Origin: Fidelibacterota bacterium
GTDB taxonomy: Bacteria > Fidelibacterota > UBA8477
Length of the DNA stretch: 36,511 nucleotides
Direction: 5' to 3'
NCBI GenBank assembly: GCA_021734065.1
Contig: JAIPJQ010000009.1
Coordinates: 1-36,511 of the forward strand
Part shown: positions 9,613 to 18,583 of the stretch, one piece after another
Layout of the letters: every line of letters begins with the position of its first letter
How positions within the stretch are numbered: the stretch's first letter is position 1
The notes under the pieces: generated by a model
Databases searched by the model: none
What the model was told of the DNA's origin: nothing
What the model saw: only the letters and a program-made list of their open reading frames with translations
Made by a program: the position numbers and the translations under genes

Positions 9613-9754
9613 GCAATAATCGGTTCCCTCAACATAATGATGCGTGATGGGTGGCGAAAAATAGTTTCGATTGGCCTGTCGTCCAAGATGACAATCTCAC
9701 AGAAGAGCAAATTTCCTTGTGGTTAAAAATGATCCCGCGTAAGTTTTCGACCGT

Positions 9755-10378
9755 ATGGTTGAAAATAAACCAGATGGTCGGGATCAGGTGATACAGCGAC
9801 AAGCCGAGGAGAAAAATCAACGCCTGCAGTTGATTCGGAGCGCAGCTGAAAAAGTGTTCGCCCAAAAGGGTTATGCTGAAACCAGCATGGCGGATATCGC
9901 CCGGGCGGCCCGGCTGGGTAAAGCGACACTCTATTACTATTTTCCCACAAAAGAAGCCCTCTACCAGGCTGTATACGTCTCGGGTACCAATGCGTATTAT
10001 GCCGCTATGTTGCCGGTTTTGGAAGCGGAGCCCATCGACCGACTGTTTCTTACCATGTTTACTTTCTATGTGGCATACATGCGCGAACATCCGGATTTCT
10101 TGAAGATATTTTTTCCGCTGGGGCGCAGCGCACCCATTGAGCTGCTTACCTCTCCGGAAGTTCAGCAGTTGAGCCAACATCACCGGGATACACTGGATCG
10201 GTTGCTTCAATCCAAATTGGCTACCATTCCTGCCGAGAAACGGGAACTGGTGATGCAGGTGCTGTGGACATTCCTCATGGGCATGAATCAAAAACTTCTA
10301 CGCCAGGTAACGCCCGCCCAGCTGAATGAGGAGATTGAGTTCATAAATCGTTTCATGCTCCAATACGTACAGGAGTAG
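9755..10378 (+). CDS. TetR/AcrR-family transcriptional regulator
   Basis: The N-terminal helix-turn-helix (about residues 25-75) reads FAQKGYAETSMADIARAARL then GKATLYYYFPTKEALYQAV, the classical TetR signature. The rest is an all-helical ligand-binding and dimerisation domain. The length of 207 residues is normal. The gene directly precedes the RND exporter gene, whose Shine-Dalgarno (AGGAG 10371-10375) lies inside the last codons of this gene. The two are therefore almost certainly one operon, and the regulator probably controls it. No obvious palindromic operator was seen in the 142-base gap to the divergent cyclase gene. Start ATG 9755 has a poor Shine-Dalgarno and may be leaderless or misplaced by a few codons. 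The ligand is unknown; fatty-acid-type or lipid ligands would fit the neighbours. Confidence 0.88.
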   Translation: MVENKPDGRDQVIQRQAEEKNQRLQLIRSAAEKVFAQKGYAETSMADIARAARLGKATLYYYFPTKEALYQAVYVSGTNAYYAAMLPVLEAEPIDRLFLTMFTFYVAYMREHPDFLKIFFPLGRSAPIELLTSPEVQQLSQHHRDTLDRLLQSKLATIPAEKRELVMQVLWTFLMGMNQKLLRQVTPAQLNEEIEFINRFMLQYVQE

Positions 10379-10381
10379 TAC

Positions 10382-12745
10382 ATGCAACGCTACATTGATT
10401 TTGTATTGAAATACCCCAGGAGCATCATTCTGGTTATCGCGCTGGTTACGCTGGGACTGGGATACGCGAACCGCTATATCAAAATGGAGCCGGATGTAAC
10501 CCAGGCATTACCCCAAAAAATCCCGGCAAAACGACTCTATGACAAAATGGGGGAGATCTTTCCCAGCAAAGAGTTTGTCTTCATCGGTCTCGCGGGTGAA
10601 GGACTCTTTAAGCCTGCCCATCTGCAGACCGTGTGGGAACTGACCAAAAAACTGGAACGGGATGGCGCCGTTTATTCGGTGATCTCGCCCACCAATATCT
10701 CGGTCATCCAGGGGACACTCGAGGGCATGGATGTTCATGATATCCTGGCCAAGCCGCCTATCACCATGGCAGAAATTGAGCAGTTCAAGATCGACTTGCT
10801 GCACAGCGATCTGGCATTGGGAAATTTGCTGGCGGAGGATGAACAGGCATTTGGGATTATGGTCTTTCTTAAAAATACGGCGGATGTAAAAGGGTATGTG
10901 AAAAACCTGATTCCGGCCATGGAAGCGTTTGATGCACAGACCGAGCTTGAGGTGCTTCTCACGGGCAAACCGATATTGAATTATTATGTAAGCCAGGGTA
11001 TGCAGCGCGATATGGCGGTCTTTTTCATCTCCGGTATCGGGATCATCTTTATCCTGCTCGCTTTCATTTTTCGCAATCTCCGGGGTATTTTCTTACCGCT
11101 TTCAGTGGTGATTTTTTCTGTGATTTGGACCATGGGGCTCATGGCACTTCTAGGGCGACCCATGAGTCATGCCACGGAAATCATGCCCATATTGATCATG
11201 GCAATTGCCGTGGCGGATAGCATTCATATCCTTTCCCATTTCTATCACCATGCCGGCAAGGGTAAGCATCCTGAAGCACCAGCAGTTACACGCATCACCA
11301 TGCAGGAGATGATTTCACCGGTGATCATGACGACCCTGACCACGATGGTGGGATTTATGGCGCTGGGCACTGTGGGCGCCGAATCAATTTCCGAGCTGGG
11401 GTATTTCACAGCTTTCGGCGTTTTCTCTGCTCTTATCATCAGTCTGACATGGATCCCGGCTTTCCTGACCATTTTAAAAATCCCCAAGCGCTATCAACAA
11501 CAGGCCAGACGACACCTGGTGGCTGACTGGGTGGAAAAATGGGGACGGTTTTTAGTGCGACGCCAAAAATTGCTCATGCCCTTCATTGGCTTGGTCATCG
11601 TTTTTTCCATTTGGGGGATAACCCGGTTGGAACACAGCTTCTCCTCCATCGAAAATTTCCCGGAGGATCATCCGGTTCGTGCCGCAAATGATATGGTGAA
11701 TGAACACTTTGCCGGCACGACCTCCTTTGCGATCATGATTGAGGGTGAGGAGCCCAATGCCATTATCGATCCCCAACTCCTGGCGCAGATGGATGAGTTG
11801 AAACAATTGGCGCTGAAGATGGACCATGTGGGCAGCGTCCAATCCCTGGCCGATTTCATCAAACGCATCAACAAAGTCCTCCATGAGGACGACCCCGCTT
11901 TTGACCGCATTCCGCCTGTTCAGGCACAGGTGACCGGAACCGAATGGGTTGAGAGGAATGGGGAGTGGGTGGAGGTTCCCAAAACCTACACCGTTTCCGG
12001 TGAAGAATTGGTGGCGCAATATCTCCAGTTATTTGAAATGTCCGGTAAACCGCAGGACATGGCCAATCTGGTGGACTACCAGTACCGTCATGCCAAGATC
12101 AGCGTCATGCTGAACACGGATCAGCAATCCACGCTGCGTGCCATTGATAGGGAATTGACCCGGTACATCGATGAAAACATCAACCAAAATCCTCAGGTCA
12201 CAGTTGCTATTACCGGGATGGCTAAATTGTTCATGGTGGTGGATGAGCTGATTGTGAAAGGTCAGATCTGGAGTATTCTCACTTCGTTGGGATTGGTCTG
12301 GTTGATTACCTGGATGATGTTCAAATCACCTGTAATCGGACTGTTTAATACCGTCCCTCTATTCTTTGCATTGTTCCTGAATTTTGCATTCATGGGATTT
12401 TCCGGGATAAATCTGAATCTGGAGACCCTCACCACTTCCAGCATCGCGATCGGGGTGGGGGTGGATTACGCGATTCATTTTGTACACCGCTATCGGATGA
12501 AATTGCGGAATGGTTTAGGATATGACGAAGCTGTCCCGGCCACCATGCGGGAGGCTGGACTGGCAATCTTCTTCAATTCCATTACCGTGGCGGCAGGATT
12601 TTCCATCATTGCCATGTCCCAATTTGTGGCCATTCAGGAAATGGGTATCCTGATCACACTCACCATGCTCACCGCGGCCTTCGGTGCTCTCACCATTCTA
12701 CCCGGGATATTTCTGGTCTTCAAACCCAAGTCTTTAGCTCGCTGA
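10382..12745 (+). CDS. RND/MMPL-type exporter permease
   Basis: A 787-residue protein of the RND superfamily (COG1033/MMPL type) with two repeats of one helix, a periplasmic loop and five helices. Repeat 1: helix about 13-31, loop to about 205, helix cluster 210-365. Repeat 2: helix about 400-418, loop to about 620, cluster 630-785. The sterol-sensing-like clusters are visible as IGIIFILLAFIFRNLRGIF and the later GVDYAIHFVHRYR stretch. It is shorter than AcrB and lacks its large docking domain, as usual for lipid or hopanoid exporters. Start ATG 10382 has AGGAG six bases upstream. Its stop overlaps the Shine-Dalgarno AGGAGG (12745-12750) of the next gene, indicating coupling with the LolA-like and barrel genes. 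Probable substrates are lipids or other hydrophobic compounds, by family and context only. Confidence 0.88.
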   Translation: MQRYIDFVLKYPRSIILVIALVTLGLGYANRYIKMEPDVTQALPQKIPAKRLYDKMGEIFPSKEFVFIGLAGEGLFKPAHLQTVWELTKKLERDGAVYSVISPTNISVIQGTLEGMDVHDILAKPPITMAEIEQFKIDLLHSDLALGNLLAEDEQAFGIMVFLKNTADVKGYVKNLIPAMEAFDAQTELEVLLTGKPILNYYVSQGMQRDMAVFFISGIGIIFILLAFIFRNLRGIFLPLSVVIFSVIWTMGLMALLGRPMSHATEIMPILIMAIAVADSIHILSHFYHHAGKGKHPEAPAVTRITMQEMISPVIMTTLTTMVGFMALGTVGAESISELGYFTAFGVFSALIISLTWIPAFLTILKIPKRYQQQARRHLVADWVEKWGRFLVRRQKLLMPFIGLVIVFSIWGITRLEHSFSSIENFPEDHPVRAANDMVNEHFAGTTSFAIMIEGEEPNAIIDPQLLAQMDELKQLALKMDHVGSVQSLADFIKRINKVLHEDDPAFDRIPPVQAQVTGTEWVERNGEWVEVPKTYTVSGEELVAQYLQLFEMSGKPQDMANLVDYQYRHAKISVMLNTDQQSTLRAIDRELTRYIDENINQNPQVTVAITGMAKLFMVVDELIVKGQIWSILTSLGLVWLITWMMFKSPVIGLFNTVPLFFALFLNFAFMGFSGINLNLETLTTSSIAIGVGVDYAIHFVHRYRMKLRNGLGYDEAVPATMREAGLAIFFNSITVAAGFSIIAMSQFVAIQEMGILITLTMLTAAFGALTILPGIFLVFKPKSLAR

Positions 12746-12756
12746 GGAGGCATCCT

Positions 12757-13545
12757 ATGCGTTCATTGAAACAGTTTATTGCTTTCACTACATGCGTATT
12801 CCTTACCGGCAACGCCCTTGGCCAGCCGACCGGTTATGGTATCATGTCCCAGTCGCTGAACCGGTCTACCATTGAAACCATGGAAGCAGATCTGAAACTC
12901 ATTCTACAAACCAGCACCGGTGGTACCCGTCAGCGGGAGATAAAATTCTATTCCAAAACAGACGCTGAAAGCGATCAAACCAAAATGTTGATGCGTTTCG
13001 TCTATCCCCAGGATGTGCGCGGTACTGGATTTTTAAGTCTTGAGTACACCGACCGGCCGGATGATCGCTTTCTGTACATGCCTGCACTGCGGCAGATCAA
13101 GAAAATTGCCAGCAGTGGCAGTGGTGGGAATTTCATGTCCAGTGACTTTACCTACTACGATATTGGTACACCTGAACTGGAAGATTGGAACTATCAACTC
13201 CTGCGGGAAGAAACCCTTGCAGGACGAGAAGCCTATGTGATTGAATGCCTGCCCGGGACAGCGCAAATTGCAGAGGATACAGGTTATAGCAAGGTAATCC
13301 GCTGGGTGGCGAAGGATGATTTGAGTATCTTCCACTCCGAGTATTATGATGCGTCAGGTGAATTGAAAAAGCGTCTGGAAGTTGAGAAGTTTGAGATGAT
13401 CAACGATTCTCCCTTCGCTACCGAAATGGTGATGCATGACGTGATTATTGATCACACCAGCCGGATGATTTTTGAGAATCTGGAAGTGAATAAGCCGATC
13501 CGGGACAGCTTCTTTACACCAAGAATGTTACAGCGGGGAAATTAA
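12757..13545 (+). CDS. LolA-like outer-membrane lipoprotein-sorting family protein
   Basis: Signal peptide at about residues 1-22 (MRSLKQFIAFTTCVFLTGNALG). The mature protein matches the LolA-like family (COG2834 type). Repeated antiparallel strands begin with MEADLKLILQTSTGGTRQREIKFYSK and run on through FLYMPALRQIKKI, SDFTYYDI, and EKFEMINDSPFATEMVMHD. Such proteins form an open half-barrel that carries a lipid or lipoprotein across the periplasm. The gene has an excellent AGGAGG six bases before ATG 12757 and is followed two bases later by the barrel gene. The RND, LolA-like and DUF1302-like trio is a recurrent gene set, which supports a shared transport job. It is unlikely to be the general LolA, because it is tied to this operon. 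Confidence 0.85.
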   Translation: MRSLKQFIAFTTCVFLTGNALGQPTGYGIMSQSLNRSTIETMEADLKLILQTSTGGTRQREIKFYSKTDAESDQTKMLMRFVYPQDVRGTGFLSLEYTDRPDDRFLYMPALRQIKKIASSGSGGNFMSSDFTYYDIGTPELEDWNYQLLREETLAGREAYVIECLPGTAQIAEDTGYSKVIRWVAKDDLSIFHSEYYDASGELKKRLEVEKFEMINDSPFATEMVMHDVIIDHTSRMIFENLEVNKPIRDSFFTPRMLQRGN

Positions 13546-13547
13546 GC

Positions 13548-14759
13548 ATGCGTAAACTGCTGGTTACCGGAATGCTAATTTGTGCAAGCTGGTCTCTGCT
13601 TCCGGGCGAGGGAAATCTGCGGGGATACTTAAAATCTTTCGCAGGAGTGAATACCCACCACACAGCGCGCTGGGAGCGGCTCTACAGTCATCTTCAGTTG
13701 CAGATTTCGGGACGCATTGGAGAGCGGATTGGTTACCGGGCTGATCTGGTGGCGCGCTATAATTATCTCATTGATCGGGGTCCGGCCGCGCCTCGCACCG
13801 CAGGGCTTGCCCTCTATCCTGCTGAATTGTATGTGGATTACTATGGCGACTGGATGGATGTGCGGGTGGGGCAGCAATACCTTTTTTGGGGACGGGCGGA
13901 CTGGATTAATCCCACCGATGTTTTTACCCCATGGGACTATACCAACATGTCTTCGGATATTGAGGATTACCGTATTCCCATACCGGCTGTCAAATTATCC
14001 ATCTATCCTGCGGTAGGGCATTGGGAACTGATTTATGCACCTCGATTGGTACCCGATAAAATCCCGGGTCCACTCTCGGCATCAGTAGGGGATAGCAGCC
14101 TTAATCAGGCGCAATTCGGTATGCGCTACGCCAATAACCTGAGTCGCATTGCTTGGTCCGCGTATGCTTACCGCGGATGGCGTAAGTACCCTGAGCTCAA
14201 CAAATTGCTCCAATTTGTAGCGTTTCCTTTTAATCATCAGACCATGCTGGGCGGCGACTTTATTTATACCGGGGAGCAGTGGGCGATCAAGGGGGAAAGC
14301 GCGCTCAAGTTCTCCGCTGATCGGAGCGGTGATGATCCTTTGATTGACAACGATAATATTCACGGCGTTCTGGGGATCGATTGGATTCCCTCCGAGGATT
14401 TTTCCTTGAATATACAAAGCATCGTTCGCCATTATCTGAACTTCGATCGTCAGGCTGAGGTGCAGACCATTCAGGATCAAAACATGTCCGGATTCATCCC
14501 GCCGCCTGGTGAAGCGACCGAATACTCCATTTCAAGTCTGATTCGATATAAAGTCTCCAATTTTGTCAATTTTCAGAGTATAATAGTTTTGAATTTGGCG
14601 GACGAGGATTGGTTCTGGTTACCCTTTCTGAGTTGGGAGGTTGCGGATGCTACCCACCTGACGGTGGGAGCGATTCTGTTTGACGGTCCCCCGGGATCAG
14701 ATTTCGGGAACAGTGCTAACGCCGACCAGGTTTTTATCCAATTCAAGACCTCATTCTAA
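13548..14759 (+). CDS. DUF1302-like outer-membrane beta-barrel protein
   Basis: A signal peptide (about residues 1-21) precedes a 380-residue beta-rich protein with alternating aromatic strands and a terminal aromatic (final residues IQFKTSF), as in outer-membrane barrels. The segment VRVGQQYLFWGRADWINPTDVFTP, with its WG-ADW-NP-D core, resembles the conserved region of DUF1302/alginate-export-like barrels. Start ATG 13548 has GGGGAA seven bases upstream and lies two bases after the LolA-like gene, so the four genes from TetR to here look like one transcript. Expected role: the outer-membrane exit or acceptor for the substrate moved by the RND pump and the LolA-like carrier. It is shorter than most DUF1302 proteins, so the family assignment is by motif resemblance only. 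Confidence 0.75.
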   Translation: MRKLLVTGMLICASWSLLPGEGNLRGYLKSFAGVNTHHTARWERLYSHLQLQISGRIGERIGYRADLVARYNYLIDRGPAAPRTAGLALYPAELYVDYYGDWMDVRVGQQYLFWGRADWINPTDVFTPWDYTNMSSDIEDYRIPIPAVKLSIYPAVGHWELIYAPRLVPDKIPGPLSASVGDSSLNQAQFGMRYANNLSRIAWSAYAYRGWRKYPELNKLLQFVAFPFNHQTMLGGDFIYTGEQWAIKGESALKFSADRSGDDPLIDNDNIHGVLGIDWIPSEDFSLNIQSIVRHYLNFDRQAEVQTIQDQNMSGFIPPPGEATEYSISSLIRYKVSNFVNFQSIIVLNLADEDWFWLPFLSWEVADATHLTVGAILFDGPPGSDFGNSANADQVFIQFKTSF

Positions 14760-14921
14760 ACCCAAGAATCTTCCAGTTTTGTCCCCATTCAGTGACCGGC
14801 GAAAGCTTTTCTTTGTCCTTGCCAATATTTTTCGCTCAATCTACATTGCCTTATTCATTGAGGTGAAGCAACACGCCAGCAAAGGAGTTGGTACCATCGT
14901 CCATCAGAATCAATCAAGCAG

Positions 14922-17249
14922 ATGACCAGACCATCAGAAATTTGGTATGACTTGCGGGAGCGGCGATTCTTTCCCATTCTGGCGGCCTATTTTGGTGGCG
15001 GTTGGGTGTTTCTGGAATTTTTTGGGTTTGTGGTTGATACGCTAAATCTTTCCCCCGCTCTGAAATTGACGGCATTGACCCTATTGGCAGCGTTTTTACC
15101 CACTGCAGCACTCATCGCCTGGTTCCATGGCCGGCCGGGGAAAGACCCGGTATCCCGGACCGAGAAAATATTCATCCCCATTAATGTGGTTGTGGCGGTA
15201 TTCATCCTCCTTTTTATGCCGCCGGAAACCCTTTCGTCTACTGATGCCACTGATGCTGCCGTCATGAAGGTGAAATATGAAGAGTCCAGCGGCGATGTGA
15301 CCGAACGGACCTTGGTGCGTCCACAATTCCAGACGCCCATTATGCTCTATCTATTCCAAAACAAGACCAATAATCCCGAAAATGATTGGCTGGAGTTCTG
15401 GTTTGTGGATGGCTTGTTAGAGGATCTGACCCAGAATAATTATCTTAGTTTCAACAACCAATACATCAATCAGCAGGCGATTTTTTCACTGGAAATGGAG
15501 CAACCCAGCCGAGTGCCGCTCTCCATTCAGTTAAAATGGGCGCAGGACGCAGGTGCAAAATATCTGGTGAATGGCGATTTCCACAAAGAAGGGAATCTGT
15601 GGCGGACACAGACACGGGTGTACCGGGTCCCCCAGGGACAAGTCCTCATGGATGAAAATTTCATCCATACCAATCCCATTGACCTGATTGATAAGATGTC
15701 TCCCGGCGTGAAGCAGGCGGTGAATTTGTCGGATAAACAAATTCGTGCATTTCCCGATTTGCCGGTACGCGAACTTGTGAGTTATGATGTGGAGGCAATT
15801 AAAGCCTACAGTAAATATTGGACAACAACAACCTGGGGGAATGATCCGGAATCAGCTCTCCGACACATTAAGCAGGCAGTGGCAGCAGATCCAACGTTTG
15901 CGCTGGCGCATTTTCTCGCCTGGCAATTGTGCTTTATGCTGAACCGGCCCGACTACGTGGAGCACCTGGAAGCAGCCATGCGGTTCAAAGACCGTCTCAG
16001 CGATAATAATCGTCAGTATGTTGAGTATAATTATTTTCAAACCCAGGGGAAGTCTGAAGCAGCAGAGCATGCATTGAATCGCTGGATCGCTCTGGCACCC
16101 AATAATCCCCAGCCCTATATCCTGAGAGCCAACAATTTGGCGCGGGAAGGACGTCGTCAGGAAGCTCTGGCTAACCTGTCCAGTGTGTACCGCATGAGTC
16201 CGGAAAATGAAGAAGCCCTGGCTTCGTTAAGTCAAATCAGTTTGACATTGGGCCGTCCCGAAGACGCTCTCAAGCATGCCAATCAATTCATCAATGACCA
16301 TCCCGGACTGGATCGCGGCTATGTCCTTAAAGGCAATGCGCTGCGGCTAATGGGTGATTATTCCGGTGCACTGCATGCCTATGAACAAGCCTATGCCAAT
16401 GACCCGCAAAAAATCTCTAACTGGATTGCCGTAGCGAGGGAGCGGGCACGACAGCAAAGCCTGCCTGAGGTGGTCGCTCAGCTTGAGGAAATGCTGGAGA
16501 CCCGTACCGCCGCCCGTGATAAGGTCCGGATTTACCGGCTGCTGTATGAGCTGGAAAAAGATCAGGGACATTACATTGAAGCATTTAAAATCTATCGTAA
16601 GATGATGGAAGTGGGGCGTTCGGTCTGGATGCCCATTGCCTATTATACCAACTGGGTACCTCTTATCCAGGATCTGGCGCGAATGAATCTGGATAACGAG
16701 GCCAATTTTATCATCCAGACCATGGAGAAAAATCTGCGCATATTGGGTGAAGAGATCACCGCTCTGGCCAAATTCTCCTATTACCTGGAAAAGGAAGATG
16801 CCGACAGTCTGGAAACCTACTGGCAGATTCTGAATAGCGAGTCGGGTTTTAAAAACATGATGAATCGCTTCACCGTGGAGGAAGATTTATTCGCACAGGC
16901 GCGCATCTGCTTTTTGCGACAGGATTATGAAAATGCCAAAGCTTACCTGAATCGCTTAAGACAAGCCTCTGCCTATAATTACTTGGTGGAAGAGGCGGAG
17001 ATGCGCATTGCCATGCAGCAGTATGATCTGGCACAAAACTCCCTGGAAACGCGACTGGTGATGCATCCTAAGGATATGAAGGCGTATTATACACTGGCAG
17101 ACCTGTACCTGGCGCGGGGTGAAACAAACCAGGCGCGGAATGTAGTAAAAGTGCTGAATGAATTGATTAAATCCGCCGACCCCATCCTTCCCCTGGTCGC
17201 TGCTACACAGGAGCTCCAATCCCGCTTAGGGATGACTCAGACCTCGTAA
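14922..17249 (+). CDS. Membrane-anchored TolB/FlgO-like plus tetratricopeptide repeat protein
   Basis: The first 100 residues hold three hydrophobic helices (about 13-35, 45-67, 80-98), so the long C-terminal part should lie in the periplasm. Residues about 125-270 resemble the TolB-N/FlgO-like fold that precedes TPRs in CadC-type and cyclase-type proteins: LEFWFVDGLLEDLTQNNYLS, then GAKYLVNGDFHKEGNLWRTQ and VYRVPQGQVLMDENF. From about 285 to the end are many tetratricopeptide repeats, for example ALRHIKQAVAADPTFALAHF and DYSGALHAYEQAYANDP. Unlike many relatives it has no HTH, kinase or cyclase domain at the N-terminus, so it may be a scaffold rather than a regulator. It is monocistronic, with 162 bases before it, no strong Shine-Dalgarno and no clear promoter. 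It converges with the diguanylate cyclase gene. Function unknown. Confidence 0.75.
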   Translation: MTRPSEIWYDLRERRFFPILAAYFGGGWVFLEFFGFVVDTLNLSPALKLTALTLLAAFLPTAALIAWFHGRPGKDPVSRTEKIFIPINVVVAVFILLFMPPETLSSTDATDAAVMKVKYEESSGDVTERTLVRPQFQTPIMLYLFQNKTNNPENDWLEFWFVDGLLEDLTQNNYLSFNNQYINQQAIFSLEMEQPSRVPLSIQLKWAQDAGAKYLVNGDFHKEGNLWRTQTRVYRVPQGQVLMDENFIHTNPIDLIDKMSPGVKQAVNLSDKQIRAFPDLPVRELVSYDVEAIKAYSKYWTTTTWGNDPESALRHIKQAVAADPTFALAHFLAWQLCFMLNRPDYVEHLEAAMRFKDRLSDNNRQYVEYNYFQTQGKSEAAEHALNRWIALAPNNPQPYILRANNLAREGRRQEALANLSSVYRMSPENEEALASLSQISLTLGRPEDALKHANQFINDHPGLDRGYVLKGNALRLMGDYSGALHAYEQAYANDPQKISNWIAVARERARQQSLPEVVAQLEEMLETRTAARDKVRIYRLLYELEKDQGHYIEAFKIYRKMMEVGRSVWMPIAYYTNWVPLIQDLARMNLDNEANFIIQTMEKNLRILGEEITALAKFSYYLEKEDADSLETYWQILNSESGFKNMMNRFTVEEDLFAQARICFLRQDYENAKAYLNRLRQASAYNYLVEEAEMRIAMQQYDLAQNSLETRLVMHPKDMKAYYTLADLYLARGETNQARNVVKVLNELIKSADPILPLVAATQELQSRLGMTQTS

Positions 17250-17275
17250 TTTATTCTCTTTTGATTAATGCAAAT

Positions 17276-18181
17276 TTACCGGGAGGAACCGGCGAGTTGA
17301 ACTTGCCGGCGGCCGGCAGATTTGGCGGCATAAAGTGCGACGTCCGCCTGCTTCAGCAGCTCTTTCGGATTTTCAGCATGGGTGGGAAATTCGGCTAATC
17401 CGGCACTGAAGGAGATGTGGATTGTTAAGTCATTCTCAGGATTTTCATACAAGGGGTCCTTATCCAGGCGCTCCAATAAACGTTCTAAGGTCGTCTTCGC
17501 GCCGGTAATCTCTGAGTTGGTGAGGATGACCACGATTTCTTCACCGCCAAAACGCACCACATAGTCGGACGCCCGAACCGCCTCCTGCACGCTTTGGGCG
17601 AAATTCTCCAGGATGATATCACCGATTAAATGGCCATGGGTATCGTTTACCCGTTTAAAATGGTCGATATCCAGAATGCCCACCACCATTTTTTGATCAT
17701 GCCGCTGGTGAAAACTCACCAAGCGGGGTATTTCATGTTCCAGAAACCGCCGATTGTATAAATTTGTCATGGGATCCCGGAAAATGTCGTCCTGGATCAT
17801 CTCCAGCCGTTTGAACATCCCGGAGATTTTGGCGCGCAGAACCGGGAAATGGAGTGGTTTTTCCATATAATCATCCGCACCGCTGAGATAGGCGCGGATT
17901 TTGTGTTCATGATCGTGATAGGCGGAGACGAAAATAAACGGAACCTGCCGCAAACGGGGCGTGGCTTTCACATGCTGAAGGATATCCATTCCCGGGACCG
18001 GCATGACCAGATCACAGATGACCAGATCGGGCCGGTAGTCGGCAATGTCGGCCGTTAAAATGACATCCGATGAGATACCCTCAACTTCATAACCGGCATC
18101 TTTTAATTGATACTTCAGTAATCCAACAAAATGCTTATCATCATCAATGACAATGATACGACGCAGCTTGTCCTGAGCCAT
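17276..18181 (-). CDS. Response regulator with GGDEF domain (diguanylate cyclase)
   Basis: A receiver domain occupies residues about 8-125, with the acidic pocket at DDD 13-15 and phosphoacceptor D57 (LVICDLVMP). A GGDEF domain follows (about 135-300). The active-site motif is GGEEI (212-216), in which the catalytic GGEE is intact. The metal-binding Asp171 lies in DIDHFKRVND. The inhibitory-site motif RxxD (RASD, 203-206) sits at the canonical distance, so product inhibition by c-di-GMP is expected. The start was set at the second ATG (18181) because AAGAGG (18191-18196) is nine bases away; the ATG at 18190 touches the Shine-Dalgarno directly. It is upstream of a pilus locus and next to an Hpt gene on the same strand, so it may be the output of a phosphorelay. 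Confidence 0.9.
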   Translation of the reverse strand: MAQDKLRRIIVIDDDKHFVGLLKYQLKDAGYEVEGISSDVILTADIADYRPDLVICDLVMPVPGMDILQHVKATPRLRQVPFIFVSAYHDHEHKIRAYLSGADDYMEKPLHFPVLRAKISGMFKRLEMIQDDIFRDPMTNLYNRRFLEHEIPRLVSFHQRHDQKMVVGILDIDHFKRVNDTHGHLIGDIILENFAQSVQEAVRASDYVVRFGGEEIVVILTNSEITGAKTTLERLLERLDKDPLYENPENDLTIHISFSAGLAEFPTHAENPKELLKQADVALYAAKSAGRRQVQLAGSSR

Positions 18182-18190
18182 AACAGTCAT

Positions 18191-18196
18191 CCTCTT
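18191..18196 (-). promoter_or_regulatory. Ribosome binding site (AAGAGG) deciding the GGDEF-protein start
   Basis: On the minus strand AAGAGG abuts an ATG at 18190 and is nine bases from the in-frame ATG at 18181. Only the latter spacing is workable for initiation. Confidence 0.5.
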
Positions 18197-18245
18197 AAGC
18201 CGGAAATATCTCGCGAGCTTCCCCAGCTGTTATGTGTCGTTCAGG

Positions 18246-18533
18246 TTAAAGTGATACAGTCTTTAAATAATCAATTAGCTTGGGGAAACGATCCAACAGC
18301 GTCTCCTTATCCCCCTGAATGGCGGCCTGCTCAATGTCTGCGCCCCATTCAGAAATGGATTGGAAACCATAACTTGTACCGTTACCCTTTAGATTATGAC
18401 CGAAGGAACGTACGGGCTCATACTCACTGTTCTGAGCCGCCTGTAGCATCTCCGGTGCTTTGGCGCGGAGATCGTCCAGATAGGCTTGCCGAATGGGCAA
18501 AAACTCCGGATCGTTCAAATAATCTTCGACCAT
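18246..18533 (-). CDS. Stand-alone histidine phosphotransfer (Hpt) protein
   Basis: This 95-residue all-helical protein carries the Hpt signature HNLKGNGTSYGF with phosphorylatable His46. Hpt proteins shuttle phosphoryl groups between receiver domains of hybrid kinases and final response regulators. The neighbours are two receiver-containing proteins: the GGDEF response regulator 55 bases downstream on the same strand, and a sigma-54 response regulator divergently 50 bases upstream. A receiver-bearing hybrid kinase that could feed it is not in the window; the large kinase at 1376-4678 has no receiver domain. Length and motif are typical; the family call is firm and the partners are inferred from position. 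Confidence 0.88.
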   Translation of the reverse strand: MVEDYLNDPEFLPIRQAYLDDLRAKAPEMLQAAQNSEYEPVRSFGHNLKGNGTSYGFQSISEWGADIEQAAIQGDKETLLDRFPKLIDYLKTVSL

Positions 18534-18583
18534 GACCGAATGTACGTAATTAGCTACTGAATGAAAAATGATTATTAATCAGT

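Noticed and set aside
9629..10291. Long minus-strand open frame (220 codons) opposite the TetR gene
   Set aside because: It mirrors the TetR coding frame, shows no recognisable domain, and the plus-strand frame has a clear TetR signature.
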